Source: Betaproteobacteria bacterium (GTDB lineage: Bacteria; Pseudomonadota; Gammaproteobacteria; Burkholderiales; Usitatibacteraceae). From it: a stretch of DNA of 64,000 nt. A model generated the notes under the pieces. It was not told where the DNA came from. It worked only from the letters and a program-made list of their open reading frames with translations, and searched no databases. Below, in pieces: positions 39,455 through 48,114 of the stretch. Position numbers and translations under genes: made by a program. The DNA lies in assembly GCA_016720925.1 (NCBI GenBank), contig JADKJR010000016.1:16715-80714 (forward strand), given 5' to 3'. Positions within the stretch are counted from its first letter, which is position 1. Each line of letters opens with the position of its first letter.

Positions 39455-41776
39455 ATGACACAAACAATTCACACCCCAAAGACCAATATCGCGGGCGCCT
39501 TGCCACGCAGACGTTTCAATGCAATGCCACTGTGGGCGCGCCTGTTGGCATCTATTGCGCTGATACTGGCCGTGGTGTGGTCGGTCATGATCTATCTTAC
39601 CTATACCGCGAGGCGCGATAGTTCCATTGCGCAAGCACAGAATTTTGCCGAAAGCGTCAATCAGATGACGCTTTCGACCGTTACCGCAATGATGATTACC
39701 GGTGTTGTACAGCAACGAGGCGTATTCCTGGACCAGATACGCAATTCAAATGATGTCAACGACATTCGCGTATTCCGCCACGCTCCCATCGTCGCCCAAT
39801 TCGGCCCCGGCACGGCGGACAGCGCACCCACGCCGGAAGAAAAAAACGCCATGGAAAGTGGGCGGACGGTTTTCAAGGTCGCGGAAGATCAAAGTCACCT
39901 GAACGCCATTTTCCCCGTGCGTGCATCGCGCAATTTTCTGGGCAAGGATTGCCTACTATGCCACCAGGTCAAGGACGGCGAAGTCATTGGCGGGGTCAGC
40001 ATGCGCGTCAGCCTGAAAAAGACACAGGCCGAACTGCAGAGTTTCACCTGGCAGATTTCCATTCTGGCCTTTAGCCTGAGCCTGCCCTTGCTCGGCGCAA
40101 TATTTCTGCTCATACGCCGCAATGTTGCCAAGCCACTGGGAGGAGAACCAGCCGAGGCAACGGAAATGGCCAACCGCATTGCGGCGGGTGATCTAACCAC
40201 AACAATTTCTGTAAAACGAGGTGACACCTCGAGCCTGATGGCGTCCATGGCAAAGATGCAATCCCACCTGATTGAGCGCAATGACACGGATGCCAAGACT
40301 GCCAGCGAGATGCTACGCGTCAAGAACGCCCTGGATCGCGTCACTTCCTGCGTGATGATCGCCGACGTAGACGGCAAGATCATCTACATGAACGAAGCCG
40401 TGAAGCAGATGTTTCGCGACGACGAAGCCGACATCCGCAAGGACTTGCCGAATTTCAGCGTCAACACGGTGCTCGGATTCAGTGTGGATCAATTCCACAA
40501 GCAACCGGGAATGCACAAATTGCTCGCCCGGCTGACGCAGACGCACAAGTCGTCGATGATTCTCGGTAACCACAGCTTCAACTTGACCACCGTGCCGGTA
40601 ATTGACGAGAACAACCAGCGCCAGGGCACGGCTGTGGAGTGGACCGAACGCACCGCCGATATCGCCGCACAAGGTGAAGTCCAGGGTCTGGTGCGGGCCG
40701 CCAACGACGGCGACTTCAGCAAACGCATTGTCGTTGAAGGCAAGGAAGGCTACTTAAAGGGGCTGGCAGAAGGCATTAACGCATTGATGGATACCAGCGA
40801 GGTCGGCCTGAATGACGTAGTACGTGTGCTCGCCGCACTGGCCAAGGGTGACCTGACCGAAAAGATCAGCGGCGAATACAAAGGCACCTGGGGCGTTATG
40901 AAAAGTGATGCGAATACGACCGTCGACCGCCTCGCCGAAATCGTCTCCAGCATCAAGGAATCTACCGAATCCATCTCAGTCGCTTCCAAGGAAATTGCCC
41001 TGGGCAACACCGACCTGTCTTCGCGCACCGAAGAACAGGCCTCCAGCCTCGAAGAAACCGCGTCGTCCATGGAAGAGCTGACCTCGACCGTGAAACAGAA
41101 CGCCGAGAACGCCCGCCAAGCCAATCAGCTGGCCGCCGGGGCCTCGGATGTCGCCGTGCGCGGCGGTGACGTGGTCGGTCAGGTCGTGACCACCATGAGC
41201 TCGATCAACGAGAGCTCGAAGAAGATCGTCGACATCATCAGCGTCATCGACGGCATCGCCTTCCAGACCAACATCCTGGCCTTGAACGCGGCGGTGGAAG
41301 CCGCCCGGGCCGGCGAGCAGGGTCGCGGCTTTGCGGTGGTCGCCACCGAAGTACGCAATCTGGCCCAGCGCAGTGCGGCGGCGGCCAAGGAGATCAAGGA
41401 GCTCATTGGGGATTCTGTCGAGAAGGTTGGCGCGGGCACCAAGCTGGTGGACGAAGCCGGCAAGACGATGGAAGAGATCGTGAGCTCGGTCAAGCGGGTG
41501 ACGGACATCATGGCCGAGATCACGGCAGCGAGCCAGGAGCAGAGCACCGGTATCGAGCAGGTGAACCAGGCGATCACGCAGATGGATGAAGTCACACAGC
41601 AGAATGCGGCGCTGGTGGAACAGGCGGCGGCGGCGGCGGAGAGCATGGAAGAGCAGGCGGGGAATCTGTCGCAGGCGGTGTCGATCTTCAAGCTGACCCA
41701 GCAGGCGGGGCGTCCGGCGATGGTGAAACCAGCAGCGACCGTAGCGCGGTTAAGGCAAACCCAGGTGCGAAGTTAG
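39455..41776 (+). CDS. Chemoreceptor MCP7: CxxCH heme-type sensor with PAS, no docking tail
   Basis: About 773 residues from ATG 39455 (the frame is open from 39407, but MTQTIHTPKTN matches MCP4). TM1 (LLASIALILAVVWSVMIYLT), a periplasmic domain with CLLCH at residues 166-170 (39950-39964), a c-type heme attachment motif, TM2 (WQISILAFSLSLPLLGAIFL), HAMP, PAS, HAMP-like repeats and the signalling domain. It is the intact paralogue of MCP4 but lacks the CZB domain. The C-terminus stops at RLRQTQVRS, where the other tails continue to xWxxF, so CheR/CheB would have to act through neighbouring receptors. Confidence 0.93.
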   Translation: MTQTIHTPKTNIAGALPRRRFNAMPLWARLLASIALILAVVWSVMIYLTYTARRDSSIAQAQNFAESVNQMTLSTVTAMMITGVVQQRGVFLDQIRNSNDVNDIRVFRHAPIVAQFGPGTADSAPTPEEKNAMESGRTVFKVAEDQSHLNAIFPVRASRNFLGKDCLLCHQVKDGEVIGGVSMRVSLKKTQAELQSFTWQISILAFSLSLPLLGAIFLLIRRNVAKPLGGEPAEATEMANRIAAGDLTTTISVKRGDTSSLMASMAKMQSHLIERNDTDAKTASEMLRVKNALDRVTSCVMIADVDGKIIYMNEAVKQMFRDDEADIRKDLPNFSVNTVLGFSVDQFHKQPGMHKLLARLTQTHKSSMILGNHSFNLTTVPVIDENNQRQGTAVEWTERTADIAAQGEVQGLVRAANDGDFSKRIVVEGKEGYLKGLAEGINALMDTSEVGLNDVVRVLAALAKGDLTEKISGEYKGTWGVMKSDANTTVDRLAEIVSSIKESTESISVASKEIALGNTDLSSRTEEQASSLEETASSMEELTSTVKQNAENARQANQLAAGASDVAVRGGDVVGQVVTTMSSINESSKKIVDIISVIDGIAFQTNILALNAAVEAARAGEQGRGFAVVATEVRNLAQRSAAAAKEIKELIGDSVEKVGAGTKLVDEAGKTMEEIVSSVKRVTDIMAEITAASQEQSTGIEQVNQAITQMDEVTQQNAALVEQAAAAAESMEEQAGNLSQAVSIFKLTQQAGRPAMVKPAATVARLRQTQVRS

Positions 41777-41825
41777 CTGATGCCCGACCACCACAATTCT
41801 TGAAAAAACCTTTGAAGGTGCCACG

Positions 41826-44186
41826 ATGCTACACAAGCTGACGTTGCGATGGAAGATGCTGTTGTCACTAGGGCTCGCGTTTGCGCTGTTCGTTGCTGCA
41901 ATTGCCTTGGCGGTCAACGGGCTAAGTCGGGTAAGCACCCGATTTGAACAGTTCATCGAGCAAGATGACGCGTTATCCCAATCGATTTCATGGATGTATG
42001 CACAGGGCCTGCAAATGGGCCAAGCCGTGCGCAACATCGTTCTCGACCCAGGAACCAAGGCCGCGTACAAGAATCTTGACGACGCGGGAGTGGAGTTCCA
42101 AAAGGCGCTTGACCGCGGCCTTGCGTTGGCAAAAAACGAGCCGCAAACATTGAAGGTGCTCGAAGAAATTGCCAGGATGCGAGCTGCGCAGCAACCATTG
42201 CAGCAGTCAATTGCGCAGGCCGCAAAGTCCGACAAATCCATGGCGATGCAATTGCTGAACGAGAAAGAAACCCCGTCGTGGCGAGAGATGAAAGGTCGCC
42301 TGCTGGAGTTGATCAAGGCGAAATCCGCGCAGGTGAAGAGTGAGCAAACCACTATCATCGCGGCAGCACAGCGTGCGGTCTGGTTGAGCTTCGGTCTTGG
42401 GCTTGCGGCGCTACTTGCAGGATTGTCGATCATCGTCTGGCTGACACGTTCGATCACCAGGCAACTCGGCGGCGAACCGGCGGCCGCCACCGCCGTGGCG
42501 AATCGCGTGGCCGGCGGCAATTTTTCCTCGGAAATTCCCGTGCGACGTGGCGATACGACAAGCCTCATGGCCTCCATGGCCAGGATGCAGCACGATCTGA
42601 AGGCGCGCATTGACGGGGACGCCAAGACCGCGGCCGAAATGCTGCGCGTCAAGAACGCCCTGGATCGCGTCACGTCCTGCGTAATGATTGCCGACGTAGC
42701 CGGCAATATTATCTACATGAACGAAGCGATAAGGCAGATGTTTCGCGAGGACGAGGTGGATATCCGCAAGGATCTACCGAACTTCAACGTCGCCACAGTG
42801 ATCGGCTCCAGCGTGGACCAGTTTCACAAGCAACCGGGCTTTCACAAAATGTTGGCCGGGCTCACGCAGACGCACAAATCCTCGATGAATCTGGGCAACC
42901 ACAGTTTTCAATTGACGACATTGCCGGTGATTGATGAGAACAACCAGCGCCAGGGCACAGCGGTGGAATGGGTGGAGCGCACGGCCGATGTTGCCGCACA
43001 AGCCGAAGTTGAAGCGTTGGTAGAGGCTGCCAACGGGGGAGACTTCAGCAAGCGCATTGCGGTCGATGGCAAGGAAGGATTTCTGCAATCACTGGCATTG
43101 GGAATCAATACGCTGATGCAAACCAGCTCGGTGGGCCTGCACGAAGTGGTGCGAGTACTTGGCGCGCTGGCCAAAGGTGACCTCACGGAAAAAATTACCA
43201 ACGACTACAAAGGTACCTTCGGACAATTGAAGGATGATGCCAACCTGACCGTCGACCGTCTCACGGAGATCGTATCGAGCATCAAAGAATCCACCGAGTC
43301 GATTGCGCTCGCCTCCAAGGAAATTGCCGCTGGGAATACTGATCTTTCAGGCAGGACCGAGCAGCAGGCATCCAGCCTTGAAAAAACAGCCGCCTCGATG
43401 GTGGAGTTGACCGGTACCGTGAAGCAGAACGCCGAGAACGCCCGCCAAGCCAATCAGCTGGCCGCCGGGGCCTCGGATGTCGCCGTGCGCGGCGGTGACG
43501 TGGTCGGTCAGGTCGTGACCACCATGAGCTCGATCAACGAGAGCTCGAAGAAGATCGTCGACATCATCAGCGTCATCGACGGCATCGCCTTCCAGACCAA
43601 TATCCTGGCGCTGAACGCGGCGGTCGAAGCGGCCCGGGCGGGCGAACAGGGCCGCGGCTTTGCGGTCGTGGCCACCGAAGTGCGCAACCTCGCCCAGCGC
43701 AGCGCGGCGGCGGCCAAGGAGATCAAGGAGCTCATTGGGGACTCCGTCGAGAAGGTCGGCGCGGGCACCAAGCTGGTCGACGAAGCCGGCAAGACGATGG
43801 AAGAGATTGTGAGCTCGGTGAAGCGGGTGACGGACATCATGGCCGAGATCACGGCGGCCTCCCAGGAGCAGAGCACCGGTATCGAGCAGGTGAATCAGGC
43901 GATCACGCAGATGGATGAGGTGACGCAGCAGAATGCGGCGCTGGTGGAACAGGCCGCAGCGGCCGCCGAGAGCATGGAAGAGCAGGCGGGGAATCTGTCG
44001 CAGGCGGTTGGGATATTCCGTCTCGCGGGAAATGCGGCAAGCGGCGGACAGAGACAGGTGGGACAGGTTGAGCGGCGGGAAACGGCGAGCCGGCCGAAGA
44101 ATGTGGCGCGTTTGCCGAAGCGCGACAAATCGGCGATTACAAAGCCAAAAGCTGTCGGCGGCACCGATGAATGGTCGGAATTCTAA
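41826..44186 (+). CDS. Chemoreceptor MCP8, helical-bundle sensor with cytoplasmic PAS
   Basis: Intact, 786 residues. TM1 (MLLSLGLAFALFVAAIALAV), periplasmic four-helix-type domain (about 35-185), TM2 (WLSFGLGLAALLAGLSIIVW), HAMP (LGGEPAAATAVANRVAGGNF), PAS, HAMP-like repeats, the signalling domain and the tail DEWSEF. The first signalling helix (SGRTEQQASSLEKTAASMVE, then LTGTVKQNAE) is clearly divergent. From KQNAENARQANQLAAGASDV onward it matches the other receptors, which marks a sharp recombination edge. Confidence 0.94.
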   Translation: MLHKLTLRWKMLLSLGLAFALFVAAIALAVNGLSRVSTRFEQFIEQDDALSQSISWMYAQGLQMGQAVRNIVLDPGTKAAYKNLDDAGVEFQKALDRGLALAKNEPQTLKVLEEIARMRAAQQPLQQSIAQAAKSDKSMAMQLLNEKETPSWREMKGRLLELIKAKSAQVKSEQTTIIAAAQRAVWLSFGLGLAALLAGLSIIVWLTRSITRQLGGEPAAATAVANRVAGGNFSSEIPVRRGDTTSLMASMARMQHDLKARIDGDAKTAAEMLRVKNALDRVTSCVMIADVAGNIIYMNEAIRQMFREDEVDIRKDLPNFNVATVIGSSVDQFHKQPGFHKMLAGLTQTHKSSMNLGNHSFQLTTLPVIDENNQRQGTAVEWVERTADVAAQAEVEALVEAANGGDFSKRIAVDGKEGFLQSLALGINTLMQTSSVGLHEVVRVLGALAKGDLTEKITNDYKGTFGQLKDDANLTVDRLTEIVSSIKESTESIALASKEIAAGNTDLSGRTEQQASSLEKTAASMVELTGTVKQNAENARQANQLAAGASDVAVRGGDVVGQVVTTMSSINESSKKIVDIISVIDGIAFQTNILALNAAVEAARAGEQGRGFAVVATEVRNLAQRSAAAAKEIKELIGDSVEKVGAGTKLVDEAGKTMEEIVSSVKRVTDIMAEITAASQEQSTGIEQVNQAITQMDEVTQQNAALVEQAAAAAESMEEQAGNLSQAVGIFRLAGNAASGGQRQVGQVERRETASRPKNVARLPKRDKSAITKPKAVGGTDEWSEF

Positions 44187-44211
44187 TGTCTTTGCACCAA
44201 TCTGCCGATAT
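44184..44211 (+). promoter_or_regulatory. Possible sigma-28 promoter before cheR
   Basis: TAATGTCT (44184-44191), a 12-base spacer, then GCCGATAT (44204-44211). The -10 is good, but the spacer is one base longer than usual. It begins at the MCP8 stop codon and lies 75 nt before the cheR start. Confidence 0.35.
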
Positions 44212-44285
44212 CCCTTATACAAATCTGCAAGTTCGCAAGTCCGCGAACCGGCTACCGGTAGCATCCAACAGGAGCAGTAAACGTC

Positions 44286-45173
44286 ATGAGAACGGAATCC
44301 TCGCGCGCGAAGAATGTGGAAGCACCCGTCAGCGATAAAGTGCGTGAATTTGCATTTGACGATCATGATTTCGACCGCATCTGCAAGTTGATTTACCAGC
44401 ATGCCGGCATCTCGCTTTCACGGCAAAAACGCGACATGGTGTACAGCCGCGTCGCCCGCCGTGTGCGCGCGCTGGGTCTGAATAACTTCGATGCTTACCT
44501 GTCACATCTGGACAATAGCGGGCCGGACGAATGGCAGGCGTTCACCAATTCATTGACGACCAACCTGACTTCATTTTTTCGCGAGGGCCATCACTTTCCG
44601 ATTCTGGCTGAGCATGTGGCGCACCTGCGGCACCGGCCCATCCGCATCTGGTGCACGGCCGCGTCAACCGGCGAGGAGCCCTACTCGCTGGCCATCACCA
44701 TGGCCGAGGCGATCGGCACCAAGGCATCACAAGTAAGGATTCTGGCCAGCGATATCGACACCAATGTCCTCGACCAGGCCGAGCGCGGCGACTACACGGC
44801 GGAGCGGGTCGAAAAGATGGAACGCTCGCGACTCGAACGATTCTTCCTGTGCGGCTCGGGCCCCAACGAAGGGCGTGTCAAGGTACGCCAGGAATTGCGC
44901 GACATGATCACCTTCCAGCGCATCAACCTGCTGGACAGCGACTGGAAACTGGCGGGGCCGTTTGACGCTATTTTCTGCCGCAACGTGATGATCTATTTCG
45001 ACAAGCCCACACAGGCGCGCATCCTTGAGCGATTTGCGCCGCTACTGCGCCCGGATGGACTGTTGTTCGCCGGTCATTCCGAGAGTCTGTTTCACGTCAG
45101 CCACCTGTTTCAGCTTCGCGGTAAAACGGTGTATGGACTGTCTCCGCGCTATCTCGCGCCGGCCGCGCCATGA
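44286..45173 (+). CDS. cheR: CheR chemoreceptor methyltransferase
   Basis: A 295-residue enzyme that methylates glutamates on the receptors using S-adenosylmethionine. N-terminal helical domain with ICKLIYQHAGISLSRQKRDM; SAM-binding motif RIWCTAASTGEEPYSLAITM; then ILASDIDTNVLDQAERGDY and AIFCRNVMIYFDKPTQARIL. RBS AGGAGCAG lies 10 nt before ATG 44286. It overlaps cheD by 4 nt (ATGA). Six of the eight receptors end in a xWxxF peptide, the docking site for CheR in enteric bacteria. Confidence 0.96.
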   Translation: MRTESSRAKNVEAPVSDKVREFAFDDHDFDRICKLIYQHAGISLSRQKRDMVYSRVARRVRALGLNNFDAYLSHLDNSGPDEWQAFTNSLTTNLTSFFREGHHFPILAEHVAHLRHRPIRIWCTAASTGEEPYSLAITMAEAIGTKASQVRILASDIDTNVLDQAERGDYTAERVEKMERSRLERFFLCGSGPNEGRVKVRQELRDMITFQRINLLDSDWKLAGPFDAIFCRNVMIYFDKPTQARILERFAPLLRPDGLLFAGHSESLFHVSHLFQLRGKTVYGLSPRYLAPAAP

Positions 45174-45829
45174 ATCAGGTCGCCGCAAGACCGTCCAGAA
45201 CGCCGGGGCCGATGCCGACCGGCGTGGACAGTCAATGTTTTGCTTCGAATCTGTACTTCGATAGGGTGCACGCCGTCGATGCGGCCAAGATCCTTCCCGG
45301 CGAGTACTACGCGACCGGCGAGAATATGCTCATCGTCACGGTACTGGGTTCCTGTGTGTCCGCGTGCATTCGCGATCCCGACCTCCAGATCGGCGGCATG
45401 AACCATTTCATGCTGCCGGAGAGCGATCCGGGCAAGGACTGCGCAGGCCCACTTTCCAAGGCCGCGCGTTACGGCAGCTATGCCATGGAATTGCTAATCA
45501 ACCACCTGTTGAAAATGGGCGCGCGGCACAATCGGCTTGAGGCCAAGGTATTTGGCGGCGGGAATGTTCTGCCCGGCTTCACCAAGATGAATGTCGGCCA
45601 GCGCAATGCGGATTTCGTCCTGCAGTTTTTGAAATCGGAACAGATCCGCGTGACCGCGCGCGATCTGGTCGACATTTGTCCGCGCAAGGTTTACTTCTTC
45701 CCCACCACCGGCCGTGTGCTGGTGAAAAGACTGGCTGTGATGACCAACACCACCGTGATGGAACGCGAAATCGAGTACCGCAAGAAACTGGAGCAAGCCA
45801 AGGGTGGTGGCGAAGTTGAATTGTTCTAG
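45170..45829 (+). CDS. cheD: CheD receptor glutamine deamidase
   Basis: A 219-residue protein. Catalytic Cys in VLGSCVSACIRD and His in GGMNHFMLPE, followed by YGSYAMELLINHLLKMGA and KVFGGGNVLPG, all family features. It converts receptor glutamines to glutamates, making them available for methylation. It overlaps cheR by 4 nt and is followed by cheB after 75 nt. A second, broken cheD lies at 47233. Confidence 0.95.
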   Translation: MNQVAARPSRTPGPMPTGVDSQCFASNLYFDRVHAVDAAKILPGEYYATGENMLIVTVLGSCVSACIRDPDLQIGGMNHFMLPESDPGKDCAGPLSKAARYGSYAMELLINHLLKMGARHNRLEAKVFGGGNVLPGFTKMNVGQRNADFVLQFLKSEQIRVTARDLVDICPRKVYFFPTTGRVLVKRLAVMTNTTVMEREIEYRKKLEQAKGGGEVELF

Positions 45830-45904
45830 CCGGAATATGCCGATTTTCCCGATCGGTTACGTATTGCACAACCGGACACACCTGAACATAACTGGAGTAC
45901 ACAA

Positions 45905-46970
45905 GTGATTGCCGCCAAGCCATCGGTTTCAAAAAAAATAAAAGTGTTGATCGTCGATGATTCAGCACTGATACGTTCGCTGTTGACCGAGATCGTCAAT
46001 CGTCAGCCAGACATGATCGCCGTCGGCGCGGCCTCGGACCCGCTGGTGGCGCGCGAGATGATCCGCGCGCTCAATCCGGACGTACTGACGCTCGACGTCG
46101 AGATGCCGCGCATGGACGGCCTGGAGTTTCTGCGCAACCTGATGCGGCTGCGGCCGATGCCGGTGGTGATGGTATCCACGCTGACCGCACGCGGCGCCGA
46201 ATCGACCATGCGCGCACTGGAACTGGGCGCCATCGATTACGTGACCAAGCCCAAAATCGATATCCACCATGGCGTCAAGGAAGCCGGCCAGGAGATCGTC
46301 GACAAAATTCGCGTTGCCTCCGCCGCGAAAATGCGCACCGTTATTCCTTCGGCCGCGCCACGACCGGTACTAGCATCCGTGGGAAACCGCCGGGCCAGCA
46401 CGGAAAAGATCATCATCATCGGCGCCTCCACCGGCGGCACCGAGGCAGTCAAGGAGTTGCTGATGCAGTTGCCGCCGGATAGTCCCGGCGTGCTCATCGC
46501 ACAGCACATGCCCGCGGGCTTCACGCTAAATTTCGCCAATCGCCTCAATACGCTGTGCCGCATCAGTGTGAAGGAGGCGGTTGATGGCGAGTATCGCCCC
46601 GGGCGGCCGCCATCTGGCACTCGACCGCAGCGGTGCCAATTACATCACGCGTATTCTCGACACCGATCTCGTCAATCGCCATCGCCCCTCGGTGGAAGTG
46701 CTGTTCAAATCCGCCGCCAAGCATGCAGGCCGCAACGTGCTCGGCGTGATGCTGACGGGCATGGGCAAGGACGGCGCGACGGCCATGCTGGAAATGAAAC
46801 AGGCAGGCGCCTACAACGTCGCGCAGGACGAGGCGAGCTGCGTGGTGTTCGGCATGCCGCGCGAAGCGATTGCCACCGGCGCGGTGGATGAAGTACTGCC
46901 ACTGAACAAAATTGCCGGCCATTTGCTGGCCCATGTCACGGCGTCGGGCACGGAACGTTTTCGCGTTTAA
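45905..46970 (+). pseudogene. cheB: CheB methylesterase with an internal deletion
   Basis: GTG 45905 is preceded by GGAG. A receiver with D64 (VLTLDVEMPRMDG) and a methylesterase domain with S175 (IIGASTGGTEA), H201 (IAQHMPAGFT) and the late Asp motif (LTGMGKDGATAML). Near 46590 the frame breaks at EAVDGE. The usual segment between this and IAPGGRHL (RVLPGHAY in E. coli CheB) is missing, about 20-23 nt, and the rest continues in another frame to 46970. All catalytic residues remain encoded but not in one frame. Restored length would be about 362 residues. No other cheB is visible. Confidence 0.87.
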
Positions 46971-47120
46971 GTGCGGGTACGCAGGCGGTGGCCAGCAGCC
47001 ATTCACGCGTCACGTTGTAATTTCGGAGCAAGCGTGCGGGAAAACAAGAACAGTCGTTCACGATGCCCGCCGCCCCGTGCAGCCGTGCCGTGTTCCTGTG
47101 GCGTGCCACGCAAATTTCCA

Positions 47121-47186
47121 CTTGAAACTCCAGCATGGTCGGGGCTCGTGGACACAAAATGCCTGAAACACCTCGCCAGTGCTTGA
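47121..47186. repeat. Dispersed hairpin repeat, copy 4 (inverse orientation, degenerate)
   Basis: The right part GGACACAAAATGCCTGAAAC then ACCTCGCCAGTGCTTG matches the reverse complement of copy 2. The left arm (CTCCAGCATGGTCGGGG) has decayed. It lies between cheB and the second cheD. Confidence 0.7.
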
Positions 47187-47232
47187 CTCTCGTCCCGCCC
47201 CCCGAACACAGCAGACCTGACCGAGATACAGC

Positions 47233-47822
47233 GTGGATGAGCCCAATCTGTATTACGACGACCAGATCGGCGCCGACGCGGCGAAGATTTTGCCGGGCGA
47301 GTATTACGTCACCACGCGCGACATGGTGCTGGTGACGGTTCTCGGCTCCTGCGTCACCACCTGCATCCGCGACAAGCTGTCGGCATCGGCGGGGCGAATC
47401 ATTTCATGCTGCCCGATGCAGGCCCGGGGATCGATCACCCCGCCAACAACTCGGCGAACCACGGCGCATTTGCCATGGAAATGCTGATCAACAATCTGCT
47501 GGTACTGGGTGCACATCGCGCGCAACTCGAAGCCAAGGTGTTTGGCGGTGGCAATGTGCTTCCCGGCCAGTCACAATCAGAAACCGGTGCGCGCAATACG
47601 CAATTCGCGTTGCTCTTCCTTGCCACCGAAAAGATTCCGGTCGTGGCCAGGGATCTCGGCGGTGATTATCCCCGCAAGGTCTATTTTTTCCCGAAGACCG
47701 GCAAGGTACTGGTAAAAACGATGCACCGTATGCACAACAACACGATCGTGGAGCGGGAGGCACAATACAGTGCGCGCCTGCGGAGTATCCCGGTAGAGGG
47801 TGAGATCGAGCGGTCGGCGTGA
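47233..47822 (+). pseudogene. cheD: Second CheD, one-base deletion
   Basis: GTG 47233 starts MDEPNLYYDDQIGADAAKIL, with VLGSCVTTCIRDKLS holding the catalytic Cys. One base is missing near 47384 (TCGGCATCGGC for TCGGGCATCGGC), after which NHFMLPDAGPG, AMEMLINNLL and KVFGGGNVLPG continue in another frame to 47822. Restored length is 196 residues. It is diverged from the CheD at 45170, so it is an old paralogue and not a fresh duplication. Confidence 0.86.
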
Positions 47823-48114
47823 AGAAGTGGCTGCGGTGTGCCTGTGCAGTATAGTTATTGGACGTTCTCAGGGGCACTTCTGAAAGCGCCGTCGTTCGCC
47901 CCCTCCCATCGGCCCGCGTCGCGATCGTCGCGCTTCACGCCACTGGTCGCACACATCCGCGCATCGCCGGAGAAAGCTGGCAATCACCCTCTTTTTCCAC
48001 CGACGGACGTGGCGCGCGCTTACGCACAATATGGAGATGGATATCGGGCCGTCCGCGTTGGGCGGCTGCCGCATCACGCGCCAACACCGGCGCGAATTGC
48101 TCAACGGCAGGCTC

